DNA of 64,000 nucleotides from Paguma larvata (GCA_030068075.1 CM057836.1:69415788-69479787), one strand, 5' to 3'. Positions 45,516 to 57,805 are shown, counted from the stretch's first letter. Program-made: numbers and translations. The notes: generated by a model from the letters alone, not told the origin.

Positions 45516-47305
45516 ATCACTCAGTGAAACTCTCTGAACCTCAGCCTTACCTATAAAATAGACTACTAGAATTTCTTCATTCTCTTGAAGCTTCTTAATT
45601 CAACTCTTACGGTATAAGAGAATAGGTAGGTTAATGTGTAAGAGAAGACATGAGAAGAGGAAAAGAGAAAAGGGATCTTTCAAGAATTGGCCTTACTACC
45701 TTTATAAAGGAGATGTTGGTTTCATTTTTCTTTGATGGGTAATAATTCACCTGGAGTCATTAGAGTGTGGATGCCTATAGAATCCTCTGAGCTCAAAGGA
45801 TCATTCCCTGTCATCTGTAGGTAATTTTGGAGAGTGGCGTGCTTTTCATCTTTGCCAAGATCTGAAAGTCTTTTAAATAAGAAGGAGATAAGATCTGCAT
45901 AGGGAAGTCACCTCTTAACAAGTCCAACTCAAGTTGGAGGAACTTTTCAAACTCTTATCCACACTTCTTGCTACTTTTTTTTTTTTTTTCTTCTAATTCA
46001 TCTGTTATCATTATCTGAACTTTGACCTGCAACCCAGTTTCTGATCTTTTTTGCTGTCTTCTTCATCTAATTTCCTATTTCCCTTTCCTCCTTTATGTCC
46101 TTCTCTGCATTTCTTTGTACACAGCTCTCTGGTTAAGGGGTAGATTATGGCACTAAAATGAAAGCACACAGCCTTTTTTCTGCTTGGCAGTTATCAAGCC
46201 TGAAGTTCAACTGACGAGAGTTAAGAAAATACATTTTTTCCAATGGGATGCCATTTCCAGCATTCTTCTCCTAGAACATTCTTTCTTTCTCTTTATATTT
46301 CTTTACACACAAATTCTTCTTTTTCATTCAGCTTTGTAAAATACTGATGAAGGTATTGACCCAAATAAAAGCAGAGATAATTGGAGAAATTCATTTGAGC
46401 ATTCACCTTCTAATTTTCATTTGTGAGTACCCTGTTTATTAAGAAGAGTAGCATTCTTCTGACCCTCTTGATTTTGAATCACTAGAAATGATTCCCCCTG
46501 TCTAACTATATTAAAACTAAAAAAAAATGTTTTATGAGTTAGATCACTAACAATGACATCATTTGAACACTGTCACCTAGGTAATGGAATAATTACCATA
46601 GCAACAGAGCCTTTATCTTTTAGTAGCTATAAAAATTTGACAGATGGGAGAGACTGACTGAAGATTTAAAGCAGGACAAAAATGTAACATTTCTTAGTAG
46701 CCAAAGTCATAGTCATATCTTAGAAATTAATATATTTTTACAAAGATAAATTGAATGTGAGGTGTATATATCTCTATATACTTCCAGAGTTAATTTCACT
46801 TTTGAGTAAAAGACCACTTTATTCTTAGAAAAATTGAGATTAGATTAGCAAATACAGGGACACTAATAGAATGTTTAAAAATTATGAAATTTTAAGAGTA
46901 GTAGAAAAAACTACTATAGAATGATTGTTCTTACTAAATTGAGTAAACATCTGAACTTCTTGTAACTATAATCTCTATCTTATGAAAAATTCTGTTAAAA
47001 TATATTTTTGACTTTACAATTACAAGTTTCAATTGACTTAAATGCTGAGTGTGTTTGTGTCTGCATATTTGTGCATTTGTGTGTGTGTGTGTGTGTTCAT
47101 TTCCTTCATTGTTAAACAAAGTGAACTTGATGTGCATTTTTTGAAATGTCACATCATTATGTAGACAATTCAAATTTGTTACCTAAATAAATAGGAGGTA
47201 GGTCAAAAGGCCTATTTAAGGTATTTCTTATTCTCCACCAGAAACTAAAACCAAATGTGGATAATCAATATTGATTCTCACTCTTAATTCACTCATCTCT
47301 GAGAA
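45516..47305. other. Single-copy DNA, no gene seen
   Basis: No exon is seen. It contains a T-run at 45976-45989, a (GT)n tract at 47077-47096 and an RFX-type X-box match at 46592-46605 (separate entry). Confidence 0.5.
46592..46605 (+). promoter_or_regulatory. X-box (RFX-type) motif match
   Basis: ATTACC-AT-AGCAAC fits the RFX X-box consensus (RYYNYY, 1-3 base spacer, RRNRAC) at every constrained position. It sits in a stretch (46540-46650) free of repeats. A motif match alone does not prove function. Confidence 0.35.
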
Positions 47306-47318
47306 AATTATTATTTAG

Positions 47319-47486
47319 GGGCACCTGGGTGGCTCAGTTGGTTAAGCTTCCAACTTTGGCTGAGGTCATGATTTGTGAATCCTTAGTTCGAGCCCTGCTT
47401 GGGGCTCTGTGCTAACAGCGTGGAGCCTGTAGCCTGCTTAAGATTTTGTGTCTCCCTCTCTTTCTATGTTCCTCTCCTACTCACAT

Positions 47487-47517
<31 letters not shown>

Positions 47518-47552
47518 GTCAAAAATAAATAAACATGTAAAAATTTAAAAAC
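47319..47552 (+). mobile_element. CAN SINE (felid SINEC)
   Basis: Full-length plus-strand copy with a head GGGCACCTGGGTGGCTCAGT, the 'TGAGGTCATGATTTGTGAAT' region, a (CT)n tract at 47490-47517 and a CAAAAATAAATAAACATGTA tail. A perfect 13-bp target duplication AATTATTATTTAG is at 47306-47318 and 47553-47565. Confidence 0.95.
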
Positions 47553-47565
47553 AATTATTATTTAG

Positions 47566-48459
47566 TAGAAGAAGTGGACCCTGTAAATTGTCATATTGAA
47601 CTTGTTCAAGGTTCCAAAAGTACTGGTAATTTCATTGCCAAAGAAGTACAAGGCATTAGGAGAGAGCTTTGAATGAAAAGAGAATGTTATTTAACAATGT
47701 GTTTCTTGGCCTTTCCAGAAACTGAGGAGTAAGTTCACTAATAAAATCATTTAGGTTATACAAATAATTATTTTTGCTAATAAACATTTATGTACATTTT
47801 AATGTATTCATTTATCAATGAAAGCCTTGAGAAAATAAGCATTAGTATATGTTAATCTAACAGTACTTATAGATGGCACTAATACTTTTAGGATTTTTCT
47901 TTTTTGGCTCCTACCTAACTCACTGAAGTTTTTGTAATAACTTAAAGATTGATTATTAAGATGTTTCATGATGTAAACACAAGAAGAGAACATAAGTCTA
48001 ATTTGCCCACCTACTCTTAATCAGAAAATAATAAGATTGATTTAATTGGTCACCGCCAGAATCTACCATGTGTCTTTATTTTTGCCCTTAGAACAGAAGG
48101 AAGATCCTATTCAAATCCATTATAATAAATTGCTTTGTAGGATAATGTGGTGTGTGTGTGTGTGTGTGTGTGTGTCTGTCTGTCTGTGTGTATTTGTCAG
48201 AGATTTTCCTTGAGTTCTCTGGTAGTCTTTACAAGCTGATTTATAACTTTTCCATTTGCTCAGGCAAGGAAATTAAGGTTCATTTCATTCATAGAGTACA
48301 GAGCTCTCCCATAAGAAGTCATGAGCAGATTGTAAAAATTAGTCAGACCTCAAGAGGTTACTCAGGAAATGGAAGTATTTCACTTCATGTTGACCTTGAT
48401 GCAAGGCTATGAAAAGGATAAAATATGGGCTTTAAAGTAATAGAAACATACTGTATTAT
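47566..48459. other. Single-copy DNA with (GT)n tract
   Basis: No gene is seen. The tract at 48148-48190 is a compound (GT)n(CTGT)n microsatellite; the 86-codon frame across it is chance. Confidence 0.5.
48148..48190 (+). repeat. (GT)n-(CTGT)n microsatellite
   Basis: About 13 GT units followed by three CTGT units and a short GT run. Confidence 0.92.
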
Positions 48460-48549
48460 TTGGACTGCAACTTACTATCTATAAGGCCCTGTTCCTTATG
48501 CCTATAGTTTCTAGTTAGAAAACTTAAAGAATTAGAGTAATACCTACTT
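48460..48549 (-). repeat. MIR SINE, left part (split by CAN SINE)
   Basis: 'GCAACTTACTATCTATAAGG' and 'TCTAGTTAGAAAACTTAAAG' fit the reverse-complement MIR 5' half. It continues at 48753 after the SINE. Confidence 0.6.
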
Positions 48550-48740
48550 TTAGAGAGAGTAAGCATGCACATGTATGTGGGGGAGGGGCGAGGGAGGGAG
48601 AGAGAAAGAATCTTAAGCAGGCTCCAAGCCTCAGTATGGAGCCCAATGAGGGGCTTGATTCCATTACCCTGGGATCATAACATAAGCCAAAATCAAGAGT
48701 CAGACGCACAACTGACTGAGCCACCCAGATACCCCTAAAA
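48550..48740 (-). mobile_element. CAN SINE nested in MIR
   Basis: Minus-strand copy, older subtype ('AGCCAAAATCAAGAGTCAGA' region), with a head ending CCACCCAGATACCCC. The 12-bp direct repeat TAATA(C/T)CTACTT is at 48538-48549 and 48741-48752. Confidence 0.9.
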
Positions 48741-48752
48741 TAATATCTACTT

Positions 48753-48850
48753 AGTAGGATTGTTTGATAATATGATCTTTTACAGTGGATGTAAAATGCC
48801 TGCTAGAGTGTCTGGCTCATAGTAGATATTCACTAAATATTGACTCCCTT
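48753..48850 (-). repeat. MIR SINE, right part
   Basis: 'GTAAAATGCCTGCTAGAGTG' and 'TCTGGCTCATAGTAGATATT' followed by CACTAAATATTGACTC are the MIR 3' half in reverse complement. Joined with 48460-48549 it forms one MIR. Confidence 0.75.
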
Positions 48851-49381
48851 CACCTTTACCTTTATAATTTCACAGTCTCGTGGTTATAGTTGTGATTAAT
48901 GTTAGAATGGGGGTGAGTTGAAGGAGGAAATGATCAATGTAAACCCTGTCTGAAATACACACGTCCAAGGCAGAGGGAAGCAGTGGATGGCTAATGAGCT
49001 GATACATAATGGCAGCCCCTCAGTAGGATATGCAAATGAAAATCCCCCTAAGCTTATTTCATAGGTCATTAGGGAATATTGGCATTACTTTCTTCTTTGT
49101 TTCAAGAAACAATTCCTCAAAAAAATTATGGAAGATAAAATAAAATTTTCCCAATTGAAGTTGTTGTGACTGTATCTTTAGCTGAGATATTGCAAGTTCA
49201 GGAAGACAAGTGTACAGGTCCCAAGAACCAGGGTCCCTAATGCAGAGGATTGGGAGAGGAATTCTCAGGATGAAGGTAAGGAGAAGTCTCACCCAGGATA
49301 CCACTTAGGCACCAGACCTATAAAGCAACCAGACAAGATGGAACAGGAGTTTGGAAGACTCTAGCAAATATGATCCAAAAG

Positions 49382-49413
<32 letters not shown>

Positions 49414-49869
49414 TGGCAGAATTTAGAGAGAAATTAATGTTTGGCCATATTAACAAGAGTTTCATAAACTTTGCCTCTCCAAAATTGATACAACTTTTGA
49501 GAAGAGCAGAAAGGTGATATGAGTATTGGTATGGGGAGTTTGCATAGATTATCTATAAATATTGAAAATAGATGACCTAAGAAATATAGATATAAGTTTA
49601 TTATTCATTTTATTTAAAAGAGGTAGCTTTCTGGTTCTTGAAAAAGACATTTTTGGGCTGCAGAGAATTTACAGCTCAAAGGGCAGGGTGAGAACTTATA
49701 GTTGTACCTTTCTAAAGCCAACTGCTTTAGGAAAAGGAAGGAGAGGGGCCAATACTGAAGAATAAACCTGTCTAAAGTGTAGTCAGACTGAGGCTGACTC
49801 AGGCTCTGAAAAGAGAAAGAGGGAGAATTTAATTTTATCTGAGACTAATATGACGTTGAAACCAAAACA
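48851..49869. other. Single-copy DNA, no gene seen
   Basis: It holds an octamer ATGCAAAT at 49030-49037 in a repeat-free stretch and a (GA)n tract at 49385-49413. There is no exon. Confidence 0.5.
49385..49413 (+). repeat. (GA)n microsatellite
   Basis: About 14 uninterrupted AG dinucleotides. Confidence 0.92.
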
Positions 49870-51890
49870 GAAGAGAACTCACTAAAAAGGAAAATTTAGA
49901 CCCATATCACTCATGAATATTGAAGCAAAACTCCTAAACAAAATAAAAGCTCCTGTACCTAGGAGTACATTTTAAAACTATGTTGGTTTTATCCTGGGAA
50001 TGAAGACGTGAAATTAGATTTAAGTATCTTTTAATGTAATTTGCCATGTAAACAGATTAAAAGAGAAAATCCACATGATCATCTCAATATTTGCTTTAAA
50101 AAAAAAAGCATTCAATAGAATTTAATACCAATTCATGAGTAAAAAAAGAAAAAAATTCAAGAAGCTACCAAAAGAAATGTTCTTTTCTTAGTAAACCATA
50201 TTTACAAACCCTAAAGCAAAATAATAATAATCTAAACATTAGAAGCATATCTATCATTGTTAGCAGCATCAAATATAAAAGAATTATAAGAATAAGTATA
50301 AATAAAGATGCTCATGATTTTTATGGAGAAAATCATAAAACTTTATTGAAAGACATTAAAGATGACCTACATAAAAAAGAAATATCATGTTCATTAACAG
50401 TTTCAATATCATAGAAGTAGCAGTTCTCATTAAAGTAATCTATATATTCAATAAAAATCCAAAGAAATCCTGACAGAGACTTTAATGAAATTGGACAAGC
50501 TGATTCTAAAATTAATATGAAAAAAAGTCAAGAATAACAAGACATTCCTGAAGAAGAACAGAGTAGGAAGACTTGTTTTATAATAAATCTTATTATAAAC
50601 CTATTTTAATGAAGAGAGTGAGCATTGGTAGAAGAGTAGATTAATAAATAAATACAATAGAAAGCCCAAAAGCATAAGTTTCACATATGTGGAAAATTGA
50701 TCTGTGAAACAGTGGTATTGCAGTTAATTGTCAAGAGGATTTTGAAAATTGTTGTAGAATAATATAGTACATAGAGATAAAATAGAAGTTATCCATATAA
50801 TAGCCAGAATCAGTCTAAAGTGATTGTATAACCTAAATTTGAATCTTAGAATAGAACTTAAGGAAATATCTTTGTGAGAAGAATTTTTTAACCAAGACAC
50901 ATAAAACATAAATAAAAAGTGGCAAATATAAGTACGTTAATTATTTCAGTCCATCCAAATATACCATTTAACAAGTTAAAAAAAAAGGTAACCAGTTAGA
51001 AGAAGCTATTTGCAAAATCTAATTATCAAATGACTAGAATACAGAATATATGAAGTGTTCCTCCAAATCAGTGAGAAAAGGAATAAAAAAAAGAAAGCTG
51101 GGGAAAATAGATTAACATTTCCTCATAAACTTAAACATATGTTTATCATATTACTATTGATTCCTTGGTATTTACTCAATAAAAATGAAAACATAAGATC
51201 ACATACCAAAACCTGCAAGTGAATGTTCTTAGCAGCTTTATTTGAAATGGTCCCAAAACAGAAACAACATGGTCCCAAAACAGAAACAACACAAATGCCC
51301 TCCAAAGGGTGAATGGATAAACAAAATGTGGCTTATCCATCCAATAGAATACTATGCAACAATTAAGGGGAAAGAACTGTTGATATATGCAACCACTTAG
51401 ATGGATCTCACTGGCATTACATGAATGAAAGAAAAATCAGTTCTCAAAATGTTACATAATATGTGATTCAATTTATGTCACATTCTCAAAATGGCAATAT
51501 TACAGTGATGGAGAATATATCAATGGTTTCCAGGAGTCAGGGTTAGAGGGATACTAGAACTGCAAAGGGATAGCCCAAGGGGATGTCTTTGAGCTGATCA
51601 GACAGTTCTGTATCTGTATTCTGGTAGTGATTAAACAAACCTATATTTCATAGAACACTTCACTCTCACACACATACACATAAATGCATGGAAAAACAAG
51701 TAAAATCTGAAGAAGGATGCAGTATATTTAGTATGGCATTGCCAGTATTCTGATTTTGATAATTGTACTATGGTTATGTTATCATTGAAGGAAGCTGAGT
51801 GAAAACTCTGGAGCAGGAACTCTCTATATTATCTTTTGAACTTTTACATGAATCTCAAATTCTTTCTAAATAAAAAGACAAAGGAAAGAG
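49870..51890 (+). mobile_element. Old L1 (L1M-type), RT domain to 3' end
   Basis: A plus-strand relic of about 2 kb. In order: 'GACCCATATCACTCATGAAT', 'GGTTTTATCCTGGGAATGAA', 'GATCATCTCAATATTTGCTT', 'AAAAGCATTCAATAGAATTT' (RT), 'AATCCAAAGAAATCCTGACA', 'AAGAATAACAAGACATTCCT', then the C-terminal region ('CAAATGCCCTCCAAAGGGTG', 'CAATAGAATACTATGCAACA') and a 3'UTR ending 'TGAATCTCAAATTCTTTCTA' and AATAAAAAG. All frames are heavily broken. It contains a perfect 22-bp tandem duplication at 51247-51290. Confidence 0.85.
51247..51290 (+). repeat. 22-bp perfect tandem duplication
   Basis: Two identical adjacent units beginning ATGGTCCCAAAACAGAAACA (51247-51268 and 51269-51290) inside the old L1. The host L1 is strongly diverged while the two units are identical, so the duplication is recent. 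Confidence 0.95.
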
Positions 51891-52476
51891 AACATAGAAG
51901 TCAGCTTGAAATATCTCCTATTGGCCAAATCTGGGATTGTTCAAACACCAGAGTAAGTAATGACAGTAAAAGAATATGTCTTCCAAGAAACAGTAAGACA
52001 GAGTTAGAAGTGCAGTAGTTTATTAGGGGAAGTACCTATGAAGGATAAAGGAGAGATGGAGCAGAAATCAGCAGGGAGAACCCCATAAGCAATGAAAAAC
52101 TGAGTCTTGTAAGGGGGAGAGGGAAGGGAGGAGAATGGAAAGTCTCAGACTGCAGTGTAGCTCTGAAAAGTCTTGTCCAGGCTGATGTCCAGCCCAAGAG
52201 AAGACTGCACACTTATGAGAATTTAGTATTGGGCATAAATGCCCAAACGATAGTACCTCTGCCATGCCCAGTATTGACCAGGAGCAGCCCTATTGAAGCA
52301 CGGCTTTGGCAGAACATACAGGAGATCTTCAGGTGCAGCAACAGGAAGTTGTCAGACATCCACATGCTCAGAACAGATTCTTGTTAAAGATCTGAATGGT
52401 ACATTTCCATGACCACACAAAACAGAACTCACTGAATTAAAATGAGTCCATGAATCCACACTGATATAGTTTTATA
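51891..52476. other. Unassigned DNA, possibly an old LTR
   Basis: Purine-rich text with 'TGCAGTAGTTTATTAGGGGA' and 'AGTACCTATGAAGGATAAAG', an LTR-like impression without definable ends. No gene is seen. Confidence 0.3.
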
Positions 52477-52676
52477 GGGGCACCTGCGTGGCTCAATCAG
52501 TTAAGCTTCCAACTCTTGATTTTGACTAAGGTCATGATCTCACAGTTCGTGTGTTCAAGTTCCGCATCAAGATCTGCGCTGACAGCCCAGAGCCTGCTTG
52601 GGATTCTCTATCTCTGCCCCTCCCCTGCTCATGCTCTTTCTCTTTCTCAAAATAAATAAATAAACATTAAAAAAAG
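52477..52676 (+). mobile_element. CAN SINE (felid SINEC)
   Basis: Plus-strand copy: GGGGCACCTGCGTGGCTCAA head, 'GTCATGATCTCACAGTTCGT', a shortened CT region, and a CAAAATAAATAAATAAACAT tail. The target duplication is not clear. Confidence 0.93.
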
Positions 52677-52719
52677 AACTGATTCTTTAAAAAATTATCA
52701 ATAGATAAATGAAGAAAAA

Positions 52720-53580
52720 CTCTCCTTTATATTAAATGCCAATTGATAAATGGAGAAGAAATGCACTACCACTTGGCCACCATCATAGTAAATACAGATG
52801 ATTCAAATAGTAAAAACTGATGATTCATGCAAGAATCATCAATGAATGCTAAAATTAATAACCAGAGGTTTGATGAGGAAAGAGCATATTTATATATAGT
52901 ACTCTTGGTGGGAATTTAAGTTGGTACAGCCACTATGGAAAAGGGTATGGTGGTCCCTCAAAATATCAAAAACAGAATTACTGTATGATCCATCAATCCC
53001 ACTTTTGGGTATATATACAAAGGAAATGAAAATAGATTCTTGAAGAGATAACTGAACTCCCATATGTAAATAGAATATTATTGAGCTCTAATAAAGGACA
53101 TCCTGCTGTGACAACATGGATGGATCTTGAGGTTATTATACTAAGTGAAATAAGTCACACAGAGAAAGGCAAATATGCATAATTCCACTTACATGTGGAA
53201 TCTAAAAAAGCAAAACTCAGAGGAACAAAGACTAGTAGTTACCCGGAGCCATCAGATGGGGTGAGGGTGGGGTGGAAAGGACACATTAGTCAAAGAATAT
53301 TTCCAGTTATGAATAAGTTCTGGGTATCTAATGTATGGCATGATGATTAAAGTTAATAATACTGTACTGTATACCTGAAAGTTGCTAAGAAAGTAGATTT
53401 TAAATGTTCTCACTGCAAAAAATGAAATGGTAATTATGTTGCATGATGCAGGTGTTAGCTAATGTCATGGTGGTAATCATTGTGCAATATATATCAAATC
53501 AACTCATTATAAACCTTACCTTACACAATGTTATATATGTCAACTATATCTCAATAATGCTAGAAGAAAAGAAAAAAATA
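52720..53580 (+). mobile_element. Old L1 (L1MA-type), ORF2 C-terminus and 3'UTR
   Basis: Plus-strand relic: 'TGGTGGGAATTTAAGTTGGT', 'ACAGCCACTATGGAAAAGGG', 'GATCCATCAATCCCACTTTT', 'GACAACATGGATGGATCTTG', 'ACTAAGTGAAATAAGTCACA', 'TTACATGTGGAATCTAAAAA', 'CCTGAAAGTTGCTAAGAAAG', 'GTCAACTATATCTCAATAAT' and a terminal A-rich tail. All frames are broken. Its 5' limit is uncertain. Confidence 0.88.
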
Positions 53581-53656
53581 AATTTTGTGTATTGGGTGAT
53601 ATATTTTATAATGTATAAAATAACGATAGTACATGTTCATTTAAAATGATCATGAT

Positions 53657-53823
53657 GGGACATCTGGGTGGCTCAATTGGTTAAAAGTCCAACTCTCGAT
53701 TTTGGCTCAGGTCATGTTCTCACGGTTCGTGGGTTTGAGCCTGTTTGGGATTCTCTCCCTCTCTCTCTCTCTGTCTCCATTGCTCTCACTGTCTCTTTCT
53801 CAAAATAAATAAACTTAAAAAAG
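53657..53823 (+). mobile_element. CAN SINE with internal deletion
   Basis: Plus-strand copy with head GGGACATCTGGGTGGCTCAA and a 'GGTTCGTGGGTTTGAGCCTG' join that skips the middle (the 'gggctctgtgctgacagc' region, about 35-40 bp). It has a (CT)n tract and a CAAAATAAATAAACTTAAAA tail. A possible target duplication TCATGATGGG/TCACAATGGG is weak. Confidence 0.9.
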
Positions 53824-53833
53824 TCACAATGGG

Positions 53834-54729
53834 TGAACCACAGGTATTCTACCACTCAGCAATACACATACATTTGAAAAATTATAGTGTTTTATTGCAG
53901 ATCAAGACAGTTCTCTCTTCCAAGCAGATGATAGTCTATTTGAATAATAATTTGGACTGCTTATTGTCAGTATCCCAATACATGTTGAACAAATTAAAAT
54001 CACTAATAAGAAAAAGGGCAGTTCAGACATCTAATATTAGAGCTATTATAAGGTTAATTACTTCCCATGTATTAAAAAATTTGAAATGGAAAAGGACAGG
54101 CTATTTCATTGTAGAGGCATAGAGTTTAATGCAACACAGAAGTAACAAAAGAAAAAAAAAAGAAATGTCGGCAGCTAGATAATGAATTTCATATCATCAG
54201 AATCTTTGCATTTCCGTGTTGGAGATTCCCCCATCCCTATGCATTTCTTTTTTAGAATAAGATATCTAGCAAGCTGATGTTTTCTTCTCCAGTTACTTTC
54301 ACAATTATAATCACATTTCATGTTCACTAAAGTGCTGTTAGAGTCTTAAGGCAAATTTAAGATTTATGATGAAATGAGAGAACTAGAATGTAGTGGAAAG
54401 GAACTTTTGGCACTATTACTTACTCAACTATTTTTTAGGTTATTTTTATGCAGCGATCACAATGAATAAAATGGTTGTAGGCAATATATCAGAAACGAAA
54501 CCTTGAAATTAACTTAATCAAGCAGGCTTTTTATATTGGTTGAGCTCCTTGGGATCAGGTAGAGTGGACTTAAACAGAACCACTCCTAGGAAGGAGAAAA
54601 AAAGGGTTTGAATGATGTTACTGACCAATTCTCTATAGCTTTAAGTGCCTAGATGTGTAGGTTTATTGTTATGTGCTGCCTGCCTAACTGTTAGAACAGA
54701 AATAAATTATCGCACATTTTTTTCCAGAA
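53834..54729. other. Single-copy AT-rich DNA, no gene seen
   Basis: The open frame at 53745-54122 (125 codons) starts inside the SINE CT tract and has no domain. No repeat is recognised beyond it. Confidence 0.5.
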
Positions 54730-54930
54730 AGCATGATTGACCTTTCCCCAGTAAGAAGTAATCCTCTTCTTTGAACTCCCATTGCCCCCCTCTCTCTACT
54801 TTTCTTAGAAAACTTATCACTGCCTGATAAAATTAGGATCTGATTTCCTATGTTAGACTGTAAGGGTTTGATTGCAAGAACAGTATCTTTTTCTAGTACC
54901 TAACACAAGGTCTTGTGAAAAAAGGCAGAT
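54730..54930 (+). repeat. L2 (LINE2) tail relic
   Basis: Phrases 'AACTTATCACTGCCTGATAA', 'GTTAGACTGTAAGGGTTTGA', 'GAACAGTATCTTTTTCTAGT' and 'ACCTAACACAAGGTCTTGTG' are a decayed L2 tail in plus orientation. Confidence 0.65.
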
Positions 54931-57629
54931 AGAAACAATTGGAGAGTAAAACTCTTTACAGGTCATGATAAACTGGCCCCCAAATTATCTCTCAGGTCAT
55001 CTTGCCATAGAGGCCACTGCTAGCTTTGGTTCTCCAGTGTTTGCTCCCAGAGGGAAGCACTTGAATAGTCCACTTCCAGGTCTATGGAAGTGTCTCACGG
55101 ATATTCACATTCCCTGCCAGGGACTGAAAATAAATCCAGGCAACAAAACTAGAGATGATAATAATAGGGTGATACATGATGTGAGAAATATCATAACCTG
55201 AGTAGAAAAAAGGTAGAGATTGGGAGAGGCTAATAAAGGGATAATTTCAGATTCCCTTTTTAGGGAAAAGATGAAAAACTATAAGCATCATTCCCAGGAA
55301 TAGTACATAATTTACTGAGGAGTGAAACAGTGAGATATCAAGGAAGAAGTGGGGTTGGACAGCAGGCATATTTCCTTTGGAAGAGTGCAGGATGGTACCA
55401 CGTGTTATTTATAAAATGTCGTGTTGTCACATGAACAGATATCACATATGAAGAAAAATGTCATATAGTCATGATAACTCATTCTCTAAAAATGTAAATT
55501 GTAGAATTGCCATTTGGAAGTTCAGGTTGCAAAATAAGCACTTGTGTTATTTCCCGTTAGTCTTCAATGTTCCACTAAAGGTCAGACATTCTTCATGTAC
55601 ATTAAAGGCATAACAGAAATGAGGGCCACTATTTTCTTACATAAACTTTTTTTTTCTACTGGATTGATCTATTCATGCATCTATACATGTGTCTCTTTTT
55701 CCTACTACTGTTTCTTTGGCCACACTATTCCCCACAACTGGAATGTTCTCTTCTTCCTTGCCTTTAGTTAAACTTATAGCCATTTTTCATAAGTGCAAAT
55801 ATCTTATTTTTTGCAGATATATAATTTTTATCTTTAAACATTTTTTACTTGAATACTTTGAATGTCATGCTTTGGTATTTATCAGTGAAATTTATTCTAA
55901 GTTGTAATCCATTGTTTTGTATTTCATTGTATTATAATTTCATTGTCATTTTATAAGGATCTCAAGTGTTTTGAAGGAAATGGATTATACCTTCTAACTC
56001 ATACGTACATCAAGTTTACAACCCCCTTAACTATCCTGATAAAGAATTGAAAAACAGTTTATTTCCAACATTTGTTTGCTGAGAGTATTCTCATGAGAAC
56101 TGATTGTCAGGAAGTCACTGCCTAACCATAATTTTTCATATACATAGTACTCAGCCAATATTTGATGGCTGCTTAATAGGTAAATTGTAGACCTTTGGAT
56201 TTGGTGAGGTTAGGAGCCAGAGTTAATGCTAACAACAATTGATGGTAGATTCACCAGGCACATAGGTAAGTGAGTAGCACAGAATCCAGAATTCACTTCT
56301 CCCCAGCATTGACCGAGTGTTCACAGCATGCACACAGTTAAACCTTGAGAAAAAGTAAAAATGATAGTATGCTCTTAAGATATTCTTATCTAAATGGGAA
56401 ACGTAGTCATTTTATACATACATATTTTTTCATGTAGAAAAAAAGTTGTTGAGGAAAACTTAAGGAACTTCCAAGAAGCTTGGTGAATAGGTTTTTAGGG
56501 TTAGTGTAGGTTTTACTGAATCTTCGTTATTATTAATTAATCTATTCTTTTATCTACTAAGTTGAATTCCCACTGTGTGCCAGGTATTGAGTTAAACATA
56601 AATGCAATTAAATTTTGGAGGTAAGCTGGAAAAATTAAATTGTGTTTGTATAATATGTAAACAATGTGGGTATTGGCAAGTTTCTTCTCTGTAAATCTCT
56701 GTATCCATGTTAAATGGAAATATCCCAGTAATCGGCTCATATGATTAATTTGAACATGCAACAGACTAATCTAAGTACTGTTTTTAATAATGTGTGTGGT
56801 GTTTATAAGTACTTAATAAAATGTAATTTTTATTATTATTCTTACCATTGATTTATACTTTGCTATTACTATTATTGGGATTATCATTAATTTGGACTTT
56901 CTGTAGATCTCCCTCATGAATTCCTCTGAATACCAAATACTGGTGTGGCCCTATTATGAAAAGGAAGTGATAAAATGAGTTGATTATTGGCCTTTCAGCA
57001 GTTTTACCTACAGTCTTAGAATCTATGTTAGATATGCACAAATTCAATTATATTAGCTATAACGGATATTGTTCTGTTTATATGGAAATAAATAAAGACT
57101 AAACAAATGAGAAAAGCCGACGTCGTTAATTCAGAGTTTGCTGTAGCAAGGGAGTCAGCCACCATCACTTATGTTTTGGCAGAGACTCAAAGGCAGGCAG
57201 AGTGATGGGAAAGTTTTATAGTGATAAAATAGAAAGGCTTCACGTATGGCCTGATTGGAGATTGTTGCAATGGGGAAGCTGTAGGTGTACTGACTGGAAG
57301 CAAGCTATGTGATTGGTCAACGTACATACTTGGCTTTCTCTGGATGGTTCTCAATTTGAAGTTGGTACAAATATTTGGAAAGCTGTCAAGTTATAGCCAT
57401 TTGGGGCTGATTGTTGCAGGGGTTATTATTTGGCTTCCTGGATTGCCACTCAAGATAGAACTGTGACTTCCTATAGATCTCTTTTATACCAAGCTAACTC
57501 CCTAGTCTGGTTATTGTAGATAACATGTTGGCTTTCTGGAAAGCTTGATATAAGTTGTGGGTCAGAGTTCTATTTTTATACATGGTCTCATTGTCTATTT
57601 GCAAATTTAGTCTCTCAGTTAGAAGCATA
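54931..57629. other. Mostly single-copy DNA; 57118-57560 may be an old LTR
   Basis: No exon is supported. The part at 57118-57560 has LTR-like composition (GC richer, 'AGGGAGTCAGCCACCATCAC', 'GTGATTGGTCAACGTACATA' with a CCAAT-type box), but ends cannot be defined. A short MIR-like phrase ('CCCACTGTGTGCCAGGTATT') is at 56568. Confidence 0.4.
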
Positions 57630-57805
57630 GTGTCCAGAGCTAGAGTACATACCTTACTAATATGTGACCTTAGGCAAACTGGTAAACCTCTGTGCCTCAG
57701 CTCTCTAACTTGTCAAATGGAATTGGAAGAGTTATTAATATATGAAGTTATTTTAATAACTAAATGAGATAAGCCCTTAAAACAGTTCCTAGCACAGTGT
57801 TAGAT
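57630..57805 (-). repeat. MIR SINE
   Basis: The plus strand reads 'ATGTGACCTTAGGCAAACTG', 'TAAACCTCTGTGCCTCAGCT', 'CTAACTTGTCAAATGGAATT', 'TAACTAAATGAGATAAGCCC' and 'CCTAGCACAGTGTTAG', which is the MIR core in reverse complement. Confidence 0.85.

Noticed and set aside
47319..47552. tRNA gene, because of the tRNA-like head with A and B boxes
   Set aside because: It is the tRNA-Lys-derived head of a CAN SINE with CT-rich body, A-tail and target duplication; the same holds for the other 13 copies.
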